Part shown: piece after piece, positions 53,830 to 64,000 of the stretch
Layout: every line of letters starts with the position of its first letter
How positions within the stretch are numbered: the first letter of the stretch is position 1
Assembly (NCBI RefSeq): GCF_030247195.1
Contig: NC_080672.1
Location: 310,028,627-310,092,626, forward strand
Source of the DNA: Topomyia yanbarensis
Taxonomy: Eukaryota > Arthropoda > Insecta > Diptera > Culicidae
Length of the DNA stretch: 64,000 nucleotides
Direction: 5' to 3'
The notes under the pieces: model-generated
What the model saw: the letters and a program-made list of their open reading frames with translations, nothing else
Databases searched by the model: none
Told to the model about the DNA's origin: nothing
Position numbers and translations under genes: made by a program

Positions 53830-55211
53830 ACGTTGACATGACCCAAAATATTATATCTGGCCCGTACAGGGCACAGAGGACGAACCCCCTCCCGGACATG
53901 ATTAATCGTGTTGTTGAAACTCTTAAAGACTGTAAACCCCTCTTGGGTGAGAATCTCACTCGTTTCGAAGTTTCAAATCCCATCTTACCCCGAATAAAAG
54001 GACTCCCAAAAATTCACAAACCCGGAAATGAAATCAGGGAAATTATTTCATCAATAGGTGCCCCAACCCAAAAAATTGCAAAATGGCTAGTGCAAGAATT
54101 TCAAAATATACCAAAAAAGTTTTCCAGCCGGTCCATCACCAATACACAAGAATTCACTCTCAAACTTCAAAACTCAAGTGAAATCAAAGACGATGAGATT
54201 ATGGTCTCCTTTGATGTAACCGCACTATTCCCACGTGTCCCTGTAAAAGATTCAATTAACCTACTAGATGATTGGTTATTACAATAAAATAACAACAGTC
54301 TATGGAAAAGCAAAGTAAGATCTTATATCCAACTTACTCGCCTTTGCATGGAAGAAAATTATTTTACATTCCGGGGTGTCTTCTATAAACAAACCACGGG
54401 TGCTCCGATGGGTAACCCACTCTCTCCATTTCTTTGTGAACTTTTTATGGCAAACTTTGAAGAATGTTTAAAAGAAAAAGGTGAGCTACCAGAACGCTGG
54501 TGGCAATACTTTGGCGATATCTTCTGTATTATCAAACGTATAAATTTATCCCGGATGTTGGAAACCATTAACAACATCCATAAAATATCAATTTTACACA
54601 CGAAGAAGAGAAAGATAACAATTTGCCCTTCTTGGATGTGCTTGTAAAAAGAGAGGGGGGTCCTTGACTTTCGAAATATATAGGAAACCTACAAATACTG
54701 AGAGAATTATACCAAATACTTCAAACCATTCATATCAGCATAAAATGGCCGCTTTTCACCACATGGTCCATAGAATGCTTACTCTACCATTAGGGGAAGA
54801 AGCAAAAACTAAAGAAACTGAATTCATTTTCGAAACTGTTAAGCTCAATGGGTATCCAGAGCAAACCATCCAATCAATAATTAATAAAAAATCTAGAATA
54901 CTTCATAAGCAACACCTCACGACCTTAACTCCAACAACTGAAAATTTAAAAACGATAGCAGTAGATTTCAACCAGAATACGGCTTATCAACTTAGGAAAA
55001 AATTAAAAAAGTTTGGTGTAGATCTAGTTTTCAGCAGTAAAAATTACCAGCTAAACATCTAAATCTAAACAGCTAAACCCACAAAGGATCCGATAGAAAC
55101 ACTGAGCAAATCGGGGATATACAAAATATCATGTTCACATTGTGATAAAGTTTATATTGGACAAACCAGGAGAACATTAGAAATTCGATTCAAAGAGCGA
55201 ATAGCGAAAAA
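53830..55211 (+). pseudogene. Penelope-like retroelement (RT plus GIY-YIG), 5'-truncated
   Basis: RT landmarks: LPRIKGLPKIHKPGNEIREI, VSFDVTALFPRVPV (first catalytic Asp), GAPMGNPLSPFLCELFM and, where a YxDD box should stand, WWQYFGDIFCI with the first Asp of the pair replaced by Gly. After the thumb (FEIYRKPTNTERIIPNTSNH) comes the start of a GIY-YIG nuclease: SGIYKISCSHCDKVYIGQTR. Stops after LDDWLLQ and near 54,645 and 55,060 break it into three frames. The N-terminal third is absent. Penelope elements prime at DNA ends and use this nuclease for insertion. Confidence 0.85.
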
Positions 55212-55775
55212 CTTCAGGGACGTATATTGTCTTAAATCGCGCGTTGGTCCGCTCAACGTTAGAATATTGTTCAGCTGTTTGGAATCCGTACTACCAGTAC
55301 GGGATTAACAGAATCGAGGGTGTCCAATGCAGGTTCATACGCTTCGCCCTTCGTCTACTCCCATGGCGAAACAGATTTCAGCTGCCGAGCTATGAAAACC
55401 GTTGCCAGCTAATACACCTCGATACACTCAGCATTCGGAGGGACTGCTCTCGAGCCCTGTTCGTCTCGGACTTACTCTCTGCCAGAGTGGATTGCCCTAC
55501 AATCCTCGGACGTCTGGATCTTCAAGCCCGCGTTCGAGCTCTACGTAATAACTCTCTTCTGCGAGTTCCGTTCAGGAGAACCAACTATGGTTGCCAGAGC
55601 GCTGTTACCGGACTCCAACGAATTTTTAACAGTGTGGCGACGACCTTTGTCTTCAACCGGACGCGGAATGCGATAAAAGCGAAAATGTTGTCAATCTTAA
55701 AATGTAATTAGTTTAAGCAACCACCACTGGGGCCAAGCGGCCTGTTGGTGAAGGTAATAAACATAAACATAAACA
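55212..55775 (+). mobile_element. 5'-truncated LINE 3' end with (AAACAT)n tail
   Basis: The open frame 55,244-55,711 (RSTLEYCSAVWNPYYQYGIN, then FALRLLPWRNRFQLPSYENR) is the C-terminal thumb/tail of an insect LINE RT, Jockey-like in my judgement. It is followed by about 50 bases of 3' UTR and AAACATAAACATAAACAT. It lies inside the GIY-YIG region of the Penelope-like element: FKERIA is on its left, and ATTGCGGAAATAGCAAAAGC on its right resumes IAEIAKA-like coding. AATAGC(A/G)AAAA on both sides may be a decayed target duplication. Confidence 0.7.
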
Positions 55776-55799
55776 TATTGCGGAAATAGCAAAAGCTTC

Positions 55800-56810
55800 T
55801 AGAGGTGCAATTGTGCCTTTCTCATTTCTCCAAACTATGATTTAATAGCTGGTTCGTACAATATAACATTACGGAAATATCTTTCATTCTTATTACACTT
55901 GGTAAGTATATATAAGAGCACCTTTTTGCATTCATCGCGGTATCGGTTTGAATCGGAGTTTTCTATGTGATCGCACTTCACAACCCGTAACTCCGGAGCC
56001 GGAAGTCGGATGGAGATGGAATTTAATATCAGTTTCCGGGGACGCAACACCTTTAATTTGAGACTAAGTTGATCAAATCGGTCTAGCTATTTTCGAGAAA
56101 CCAATATAACCGTTATTCTGAATTTGGATGCTTCCGGATCCGTCGATGGTGGACAGTGTGGCCAAAGAGACTTTGAATGACTGTTGGTGACCTAGATCTA
56201 CAAATTCAACAGTTCTGTTTACATTTTGGAAAAAACTTAACCTTTTTACATTCATCGCAGAATTCGTTAGAATCGGGATTTGCTGCGTGATCGTACGTAT
56301 CACCCTGTAATTCAGGAACCAGAACTCGGATCCACATAAAATTCAACAGCAGCTGATCGACCTTTCATTTAAAATCAAGTTTGTCAAAATCGGTTCAGAA
56401 AATTCCGAGAAACCGATGTGGACAAATCAACAAATTTTGTTTTGTAACCATACTCTTCAACTCGTAATCCGGAACAAGATGTCGGTTGAAAATGAAATTC
56501 AATAGCAACCTATGGGAATATTATATCTTTTATTTTAATCTTAGTTTGTAAAAATCGGTTCAGCCATCTCCGAGAAACCGATGTGGACATTTTGTTAACA
56601 AATCCGCACATACACACACATACATACATACATACATACATACATACATACATACATACATACATACACACATACATACACACAGATATTTTGCGATCTC
56701 GGCAAACTCGACTAATGTTATATGAGACTCGGCCCTCCGGGCCTCGGTTAGAAAATCGGTTTTTGAAGCAATTGCATAACCTTTCTATATGAGAAAGGCA
56801 AAAGAATAAT
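55800..56810 (+). repeat. hairpin-ended repeat, diverged multi-module copy
   Basis: It starts at GGTGCAATTGTGCCTTTCTC and holds about three diverged modules, each with CCGGAACCRGAAGTCGGAT-like, CATTTGAGACTAAGTTTG-like and TCGGTTCAGCCATCTCCGAG text. It then has an (ACAT)n microsatellite (56,613-56,690), the CTCGGCCCTCCGGGCC block and the terminal hairpin with CAAAA at about 56,785-56,803. Confidence 0.75.
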
Positions 56811-59216
56811 ATTTAATTAGCTTAATAAGCATGAGTTCAATGTTATCTTCATGTGATTATAATTTGGAAAGGTTGGTGGAATGGGTTTGAACGTGTAGGG
56901 AATGGGGGGTTAGTAGAGTGGGAGTGGAGGATGCGTCAGAAATCCTTCATCTTATTTCGGTATACGGGATGAATGAAGGAAATGCGGGCGTGAGGGTGGT
57001 CAAAAAGGAGGGGAGTGATGAAGGAGGGAGGTATAAGGGCAAGACGGGGGGGGGGGCGGCGACGCAATACTCAACTGCATATTTTGCCTTCCATTTGAGA
57101 CTTGGTTTGAGAAAATCGGTTCAGTCATCACCGAAGAACCGATGTGACTTTAATTGTGGAATATGCCCGGAATTCCGGACTTCCGGAATCGTCGATAGTG
57201 GACAATATATTCAAAGAATGTTTGATTGGCAATCAGTGATCTAGATCTGCGATTAGAAGTTATTTGGTGACCATTTCAATAGTTTTTAGCCTCTGAGGTA
57301 TTACGATTGTACCGATTTATATGGGAAATTCCAGTGTATCCTTACTAACACCCCTGTAACTCCGGAAGCAAGAGTCAGAACCGAATGAAATTCAGCAGCA
57401 GTCAATGGCATTACTGTATCTTTCATTTGAAATCAAGTTTGTAAAAATCGGTAGAGAATTCGTTGGGGAATGGGTGTGATATAAGCTTAGGAACTTGGCG
57501 GGTTCCCCGGGGGCGTCATGAACTGTCATAGGTGGCCAATGTGGTCAAAGCTGCTTTGATTGATCATTAGTGATCCAGACCCGCAAACTAGAGTAATGTT
57601 ACATCAATTTTAATATGTTTTACATCATTTGAACATCATGGTGGTACCAGTTTATATGGGAATTTGCTGTGTGACCACACTCTTCAACCCGTAACTCCGG
57701 AACCAGAAGTCGGATCAACTAAAAATTCAATAGCAGCTTATGGGAGCGTTATACCTTTCAGATGAGACTAAGTTTGCGAAAATCGGTTCAGCCATCTCTG
57801 AGAAAATTGTGTGAGTTTAAATGACACACACACACATACACACACACACACACATACACACACACATACATACACACACACAGACATTTGCCGATCTCGA
57901 CGAACTGAATCGAATGGTGTATGACACTCGGCCCTCCGGGCCTCGGTTAAAAAGTCGATTTGTACAGTGATTGCATAGCCTTTCTTTATATGAGAAAGGC
58001 AAAAAGGTGCAAAATCGGCAAAGTCCCAAAAAGTCGATTTTTATAAAAAAAATTTTCGAGTTAACATAAAATCTCGACGTTTCATGCATTTTAAAGATGT
58101 TGGGCATCAAAAATACGAATTCGATTTCTGAAATTTCATGAGGTCCCCCCTTTGAAAAAAAAAATTTGAGTTCCGGCTTATATGGGAATTTCATATGTGA
58201 CCGGACGGTTTAGTCTATATTTCCGGAACCATATAAGCGATCCGTACGAAATTTTATAGACATCTATGGGGATATTATAGCTATCATTTGGGACTAAGTT
58301 TGTGAAAATCGGCCCAACCATTTCCGGGAAACTGATGTGAGTTCGTAAATTTTGAAAGATGGCCGCTTTTCCCGGGCACTTCCGGAACCGTTTATGGTGG
58401 TCAATGTAGTCAACGAAAGTTTGGTTGGCCGTCGGTGACCTAGAACAGCAAATTTAAGTTGTTTGAGAGACATTTTAGCGAAATTTTTACCTTTTTTGCT
58501 TTCATCGGAGTATCGGTTTGAATCACAATTTGCTATGTGATCGCATGCCACAACCTGTAACTCCGGAACCGGAAGTCGTATCGGGATGAAATTAAATAGC
58601 CATTTACGGGGACGCAATACCTTTCATTTGAGGCCAAGTTTAGTCGAATCGGTCTAGCCATCTCCGAGAAACCGATGTGACTGTTATTCTGAATTTAGAT
58701 ACTTCCGCCGGGGCTTCCGGAACCGAGGATGGTGGCCAATGTGGCCAAATAGACTTTGAATGGATGTTAGTGACCTAATACTACAAATCGAAGCAGTTGT
58801 GGTCATATTTTGGAAAAATTTTCACCTTTATACATTCATTGCAGAATTTATTAAAATCGACATTTTCTGCGTGTTCGTACTTATCACCCTGTAATTCCGG
58901 AACCGGAAGTCGGATCCATTAGAAATTCAATAGCAGCCTATGGGAACGTTGCACCTTTCATTTGAGACTAAGTTTGTCAAAATCGGTTCAGCCATCTCTG
59001 AGAAAAATGAGTGACATTTTTGGTCACATACACACACACATACACACACACATACATACATACACACATACATACACACACAGACATTTGCCGAACTCGA
59101 CGAACTGAATCGAATGGTATATGTCACTCGGCCCTCCGGGCCTCCGTTAAAAAGTCGGTTTTCAGAGCAATTGCAATACCTTTCTATTGAGAAAGGCAAA
59201 ACATAGTGGAATTAAA
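56811..59216 (+). repeat. hairpin-ended repeats, two further diverged copies
   Basis: Two terminal hairpins mark copy ends at about 57,975-58,003 and 59,178-59,200, each preceded by a CA/ACAT microsatellite (57,822-57,885 and 59,028-59,092). Modules of roughly 250-330 bp recur inside, and a G-rich stretch lies near 57,040-57,060. No coding content. Confidence 0.75.
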
Positions 59217-59816
59217 TGGAAAAAACCTGTTTTAATCCACCTAGCGGTGCAATTGTGCCTTTCTCATTTCTCTAAACTATGGCACGGAGGCTTTTTATGT
59301 TCAACATAACTGTGGAAATGTCCATTACATTCTTAGTACACTTTGCACTTATACACAATGGCATGCCAGCCACGAACTTGAGTTGACGGTGAAACACTTG
59401 AAATAAAAAAATATAATACTCCATTAGCCTAATCAGCATTAGATCAATGTTATCTGCTTGCTAACTCATTTTGTCATGCGGGGGTGGGTATGTGAGGAGG
59501 GCGAAAGTCCCATGAACGAACGACTCCCGAGCTTAAATTGGTATGCTTTGTGATATAGTGGTGGTTTAAATATGATGGGGTTGAAAGGGAGGGGTATGAG
59601 GGCTGGATGGGGTGGTGGTCTGAGGGGTGATTTAAGGAGATTTTTAAAGGAGGGAAGTCAACAGTAGAGGGGGGGGGTAACCCCTTTCCGTAAACAATCA
59701 ACTACGCCCCTGTTAAAATCCAGAAACCTTATGAGAGTCGAAAAAAAATTTGGCCGGGATTAGGTTGACGTTTTTCAGAGTGATTGCATAACCTTTCTAT
59801 ATGAGAAAGGCAAAAA
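59217..59816 (+). repeat. head of the tandemly amplified repeat
   Basis: Nearly the same as 869-1,470, including the GGCATGCCAGCCACGAACTTG region and the G-rich block at 59,480-59,680. It ends in the first terminal hairpin at about 59,787-59,813. Confidence 0.85.
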
Positions 59817-62800
59817 TGTGCCAAAATCCAAAAAAGTGAATCGTGGTCAATTTTTTTTTCGAGTTTGCATCAAATCTCGACGTTTCATGCACCTTGAACA
59901 CATTTAACATCAAAAATAAAAATTCTATTTTTAATTTTTCCTATAGTTTATATGAGAAATTTCTGTGTGGCCGCACTCTAAAACCCGTAATTCCGGAACC
60001 AGTATTCCGATCGATCCAAAATTCAATAGCAGCCGATGGGAAGGTTGCACCTTTCATTTGAGACTAAGTTTGGGCAAATCGGTCCAGCCATCTCTGAGAA
60101 AAATGAGTGACATTATTTGACACATACGCACATACATACACACACACATACACACACACATACACACACACATACACACACACATACACACACATACATA
60201 CATACACACACACATACAGACTTTTTCCGATCTCGACGAACTGAGTCGAATGGGATATGACACTCGGCCCTCCGGGCCGGGATTAGGTTGACGTTTTTCA
60301 GAGTGATTGCATAACCTTTCTATATGAGAAAGGCAAAAATGTGCCAAAATCCAAAAAAGTGAATCGTGGTCAATTTTTTTTTCGAGTTTGCATCAAATCT
60401 CGACGTTTCATGCACCTTGAACACATTTAACATCAAAAATAAAAATTCTATTTTTAATTTTTCCTATAGTTTATATGAGAAATTTCTGTGTGGCCGCACT
60501 CTGAAACCCGTAATTCCGGAACCAGTATTCCGATCGATCCAAAATTCAATAGCAGCCGATGGGAAGGTTGCACCTTTCATTTGAGACTAAGTTTGGGCAA
60601 ATCGGTCCAGCCATCTCTGAGAAAAATGAGTGACATTATTTGACACATACGCACATACATACACACACACACACATACACACACACATACACACACACAT
60701 ACACACACATACATACATACACACACACACATACAGACTTTTTCCGATCTCGACGAACTGAGTCGAATGGGATATGACACTCGGCCCTCCGGGCCGGGAT
60801 TAGGTTGACGTTTTTCAGAGTGATTGCATAACCTTTCTATATGAGAAAGGCAAAAATGTGCCAAAATCCAAAAAAGTGAATCGTGGTCAATTTTTTTTTC
60901 GAGTTTGCATCAAATCTCGACGTTTCATGCACCTTGAACACATTTAACATCAAAAATAAAAATTCTATTTTTAATTTTTCCTATAGTTTATATGAGAAAT
61001 TTCTGTGTGGCCGCACTCTGAAACCCGTAATTCCGGAACCAGTATTCCGATCGATCCAAAATTCAATAGCAGCCGATGGGAAGGTTGCACCTTTCATTTG
61101 AGACTAAGTTTGGGCAAATCGGTCCAGCCATCTCTGAGAAAAATGAGTGACATTATTTGACACATACGCACATACATACACACACACACACACATACACA
61201 CACACATACACACACACATACACACACACATACACACACATACATACATACACACACACACATACAGACTTTTTCCGATCTCGACGAACTGAGTCGAATG
61301 GGATATGACACTCGGCCCTCCGGGCCGGGATTAGGTTGACGTTTTTCAGAGTGATTGCATAACCTTTCTATATGAGAAAGGCAAAAATGTGCCAAAATCC
61401 AAAAAAGTGAATCGTGGTCAATTTTTTTTTCGAGTTTGCATCAAATCTCGACGTTTCATGCACCTTGAACACATTTAACATCAAAAATAAAAATTCTATT
61501 TTTAATTTTTCCTATAGTTTATATGAGAAATTTCTGTGTGGCCGCACTCTGAAACCCGTAATTCCGGAACCAGTATTCCGATCGATCCAAAATTCAATAG
61601 CAGCCGATGGGAAGGTTGCACCTTTCATTTGAGACTAAGTTTGGGCAAATCGGTCCAGCCATCTCTGAGAAAAATGAGTGACATTATTTGACACATACGC
61701 ACATACATACACACACACACACATACACACACACATACACACACACATACACACACACATACACACACACATACACACACACATACACATACAGACTTTT
61801 TCCGATCTCGACGAACTGAGTCGAATGGGATATGACACTCGGCCCTCCGGGCCGGGATTAGGTTGACGTTTTTCAGAGTGATTGCATAACCTTTCTATAT
61901 GAGAAAGGCAAAAATGTGCCAAAATCCAAAAAAGTGAATCGTGGTCAATTTTTTTTTCGAGTTTGCATCAAATCTCGACGTTTCATGCACCTTGAACACA
62001 TTTAACATCAAAAATAAAAATTCTATTTTTAATTTTTCCTATAGTTTAAATGAGAAATTTCTGTGTGGCCGCACTCTGAAACCCGTAATTCCGGAACCAG
62101 TATTCCGATCGATCCAAAATTCAATAGCAGCCGATGGGAAGGTTGCACCTTTCATTTGAGACTAAGTTTGGGCAAATCGGTCCAGCCATCTCTGAGAAAA
62201 ATGAGTGACATTATTTGACACATACGCACATACATACACACACACACACACACATACACACACACATACACACACACATACACACACACATACACACACA
62301 TACATACATACACACACACACATACAGACTTTTTCCGATCTCGACGAACTGAGTCGAATGGGATATGACACTCGGCCCTCCGGGCCGGGATTAGGTTGAC
62401 GTTTTTCAGAGTGATTGCATAACCTTTCTATATGAGAAAGGCAAAAATGTGCCAAAATCCAAAAAAGTGAATCGTGGTCAATTTTTTTTTCGAGTTTGCA
62501 TCAAATGTCGACGTTTCATGCACCTTGAACACATTTAACATCAAAAATAAAAATTCTATTTTTAATTTTTCCTATAGTTTATATGAGAAATTTCTGTGTG
62601 GCCGCACTCTGAAACCCGTAATTCCGGAACCAGTATTCCGATCGATCCAAAATTCAATAGCAGCCGATGGGAAGGTTGCACCTTTCATTTGAGACTAAGT
62701 TTGGGCAAATCGGTCCAGCCATCTCTGAGAAAAATGAGTGACATTATTTGACACATACGCACATACATACACACACACACACATACACACACACATACAC

Positions 62801-64000
62801 ACACACATACACACACACATACACACACACATACATACATACACACACACATACAGACTTTTTCCGATCTCGACGAACTGAGTCGAATGGGATATGACAC
62901 TCGGCCCTCCGGGCCGGGATTAGGTTGACGTTTTTCAGAGTGATTGCATAACCTTTCTATATGAGAAAGGCAAAAATGTGCCAAAATCCAAAAAAGTGAA
63001 TCGGGGTCAATTTTTTTTTCGAGTTTGCATCAAATCTCGACGTTTCATGCACCTTGAACACATTTAACATCAAAAATAAAAATTCTATTTTTAATTTTTC
63101 CTATAGTTTATATGAGAAATTTCTGTGTGGCCGCACTCTGAAACCCGTAATTCCGGAACCAGTATTCCGATCGATCCAAAATTCAATAGCAGCCGATGGG
63201 AAGGTTGCACCTTTCATTTGAGACTAAGTTTGGGCAAATCGGTCCAGCCATCTCTGAGAAAAATGAGTGACATTATTTGACACATACGCACATACATACA
63301 CACACACACATACACACACATACACACACATACACACACATACACACACACATACACACACACATACATACATACACACACACATACAGACTTTTTCCGA
63401 TCTCGACGAACTGAGTCGAATGGGATATGACACTCGGCCCTCCGGGCCGGGATTAGGTTGACGTTTTTCAGAGTGATTGCATAACCTTTCTATATGAGAA
63501 AGGCAAAAATGTGCCAAAATCCAAAAAAGTGAATCGTGGTCAATTTTTTTTTCGAGTTTGCATCAAATCTCGACGTTTCATGCACCTTGAACACATTTAA
63601 CATCAAAAATAAAAATTCTATTTTTAATTTTTCCTATAGTTTATATGAGAAATTTCTGTGTGGCCGCACTCTGAAACCCGTAATTCCGGAACCAGTATTC
63701 CGATCGATCCAAAATTCAATAGCAGCCGATGGGAAGGTTGCACCTTTCATTTGAGACTAAGTTTGGGCAAATCGGTCCAGCCATCTCTGAGAAAAATGAG
63801 TGACATTATTTGACACATACGCACATACATACACACACACACACATACACACACACATACACACACACATACACACACATACACACACACATACACATAC
63901 AGACTTTTTCCGATCTCGACGAACTGAGTCGAATGGGATATGACACTCGGCCCTCCGGGCCGGGATTAGGTTGACGTTTTTCAGAGTGATTGCATAACCT
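59817..64000 (+). repeat. tandem array, at least 8 units of 517-533 bp
   Basis: Units start at about 59,817, 60,340, 60,857, 61,388, 61,915, 62,448, 62,977 and 63,510; the last runs off the window. The unit lengths are 523, 517, 531, 527, 533, 529 and 533. The differences come almost entirely from a CA/CACATA microsatellite in each unit, while the rest is nearly invariant (single changes such as CTC to GTC near 62,507). Each unit carries the same spurious 72-codon frame and ends in the CCTTTCT/AGAAAGG hairpin. Confidence 0.95.

Noticed and set aside
61157..61339. Open frames with HTHTHT or CVCVCV
   Set aside because: Translations of CA/GT microsatellite; no coding meaning.
59817..64000. Regular repeats that might suggest a CRISPR-like or coding tandem array
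   Set aside because: The whole 520-bp unit is repeated, there are no unique spacers, and the 72-codon frame starts at GTG and is lost in one unit. This is a non-coding tandem repeat in a eukaryote.

Overview
This window is eukaryotic, insect, and almost certainly from a culicine mosquito (an Aedes-like genome is my best guess). The evidence is one recognisable intron-split animal gene, lin-28, set in a large excess of transposable-element DNA: RNase H-bearing I-group LINEs, R1-clade LINEs, a Penelope-like element, a solo LTR, several MITEs, tRNA-derived SINE pieces, and a very abundant non-coding family ending in a short hairpin with CCTTTCT and AGAAAGG arms. Nothing is bacterial: no operons, no CRISPR, no rRNA.

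Layout. 1-10 kb: repeat modules, three inverted-repeat elements, a tRNA-derived SINE and an internally deleted I-group LINE (copy A). 10.1-13.2 kb: a comparatively repeat-poor island with no gene I can name. 13.199-22.654 kb: a complete I-group LINE on the minus strand (copy B), bounded by a 13-bp target-site duplication, with a 161-bp MITE inside ORF2 and a 3.25-kb composite insertion inside ORF1. 22.7-25.0 kb: another broken copy of that LINE (copy E). 25.1-35.3 kb: a patchwork in which a nearly perfect 1.98-kb copy of 31,586-33,567 sits at 25,387-27,367 between two copies of a 277-bp direct repeat, plus a TTAA MITE, a 1.1-kb solo LTR and an ORF1-only LINE. 36.5-50.0 kb: the lin-28 gene on the minus strand. 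Its cold-shock-domain exons (49.25-49.62 kb) and zinc-knuckle exon (37.57-37.70 kb) are separated by an 11.55-kb intron filled by two R1-clade LINEs and an inverted-repeat element. 50-53.8 kb: mostly featureless, with a reiterated 16-bp motif that forms a hairpin. 53.8-55.8 kb: a dead Penelope-like element with a 5'-truncated LINE piece inside it. 55.8-64 kb: the hairpin-ended repeat family, first as diverged modules and then, from 59.8 kb to the window edge, as at least eight near-identical head-to-tail units of 517-533 bp.

Function. The only gene I would call cellular is lin-28, the RNA-binding regulator of let-7 maturation and developmental timing. A five-exon model gives about 183 residues, the normal size for an insect Lin-28, and the predicted 3' UTR carries a perfect let-7 seed match, so the gene may be in the reciprocal lin-28/let-7 loop. 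Every other coding stretch I recognise belongs to mobile elements, and most of those are broken. I did not find a convincing undescribed system. The most unusual structures are the repeat-flanked patch copied from 6.2 kb away, the ORF1-only LINE sharing a 3' tail with its full-length relative, and the tandem amplification of a normally single-unit repeat.
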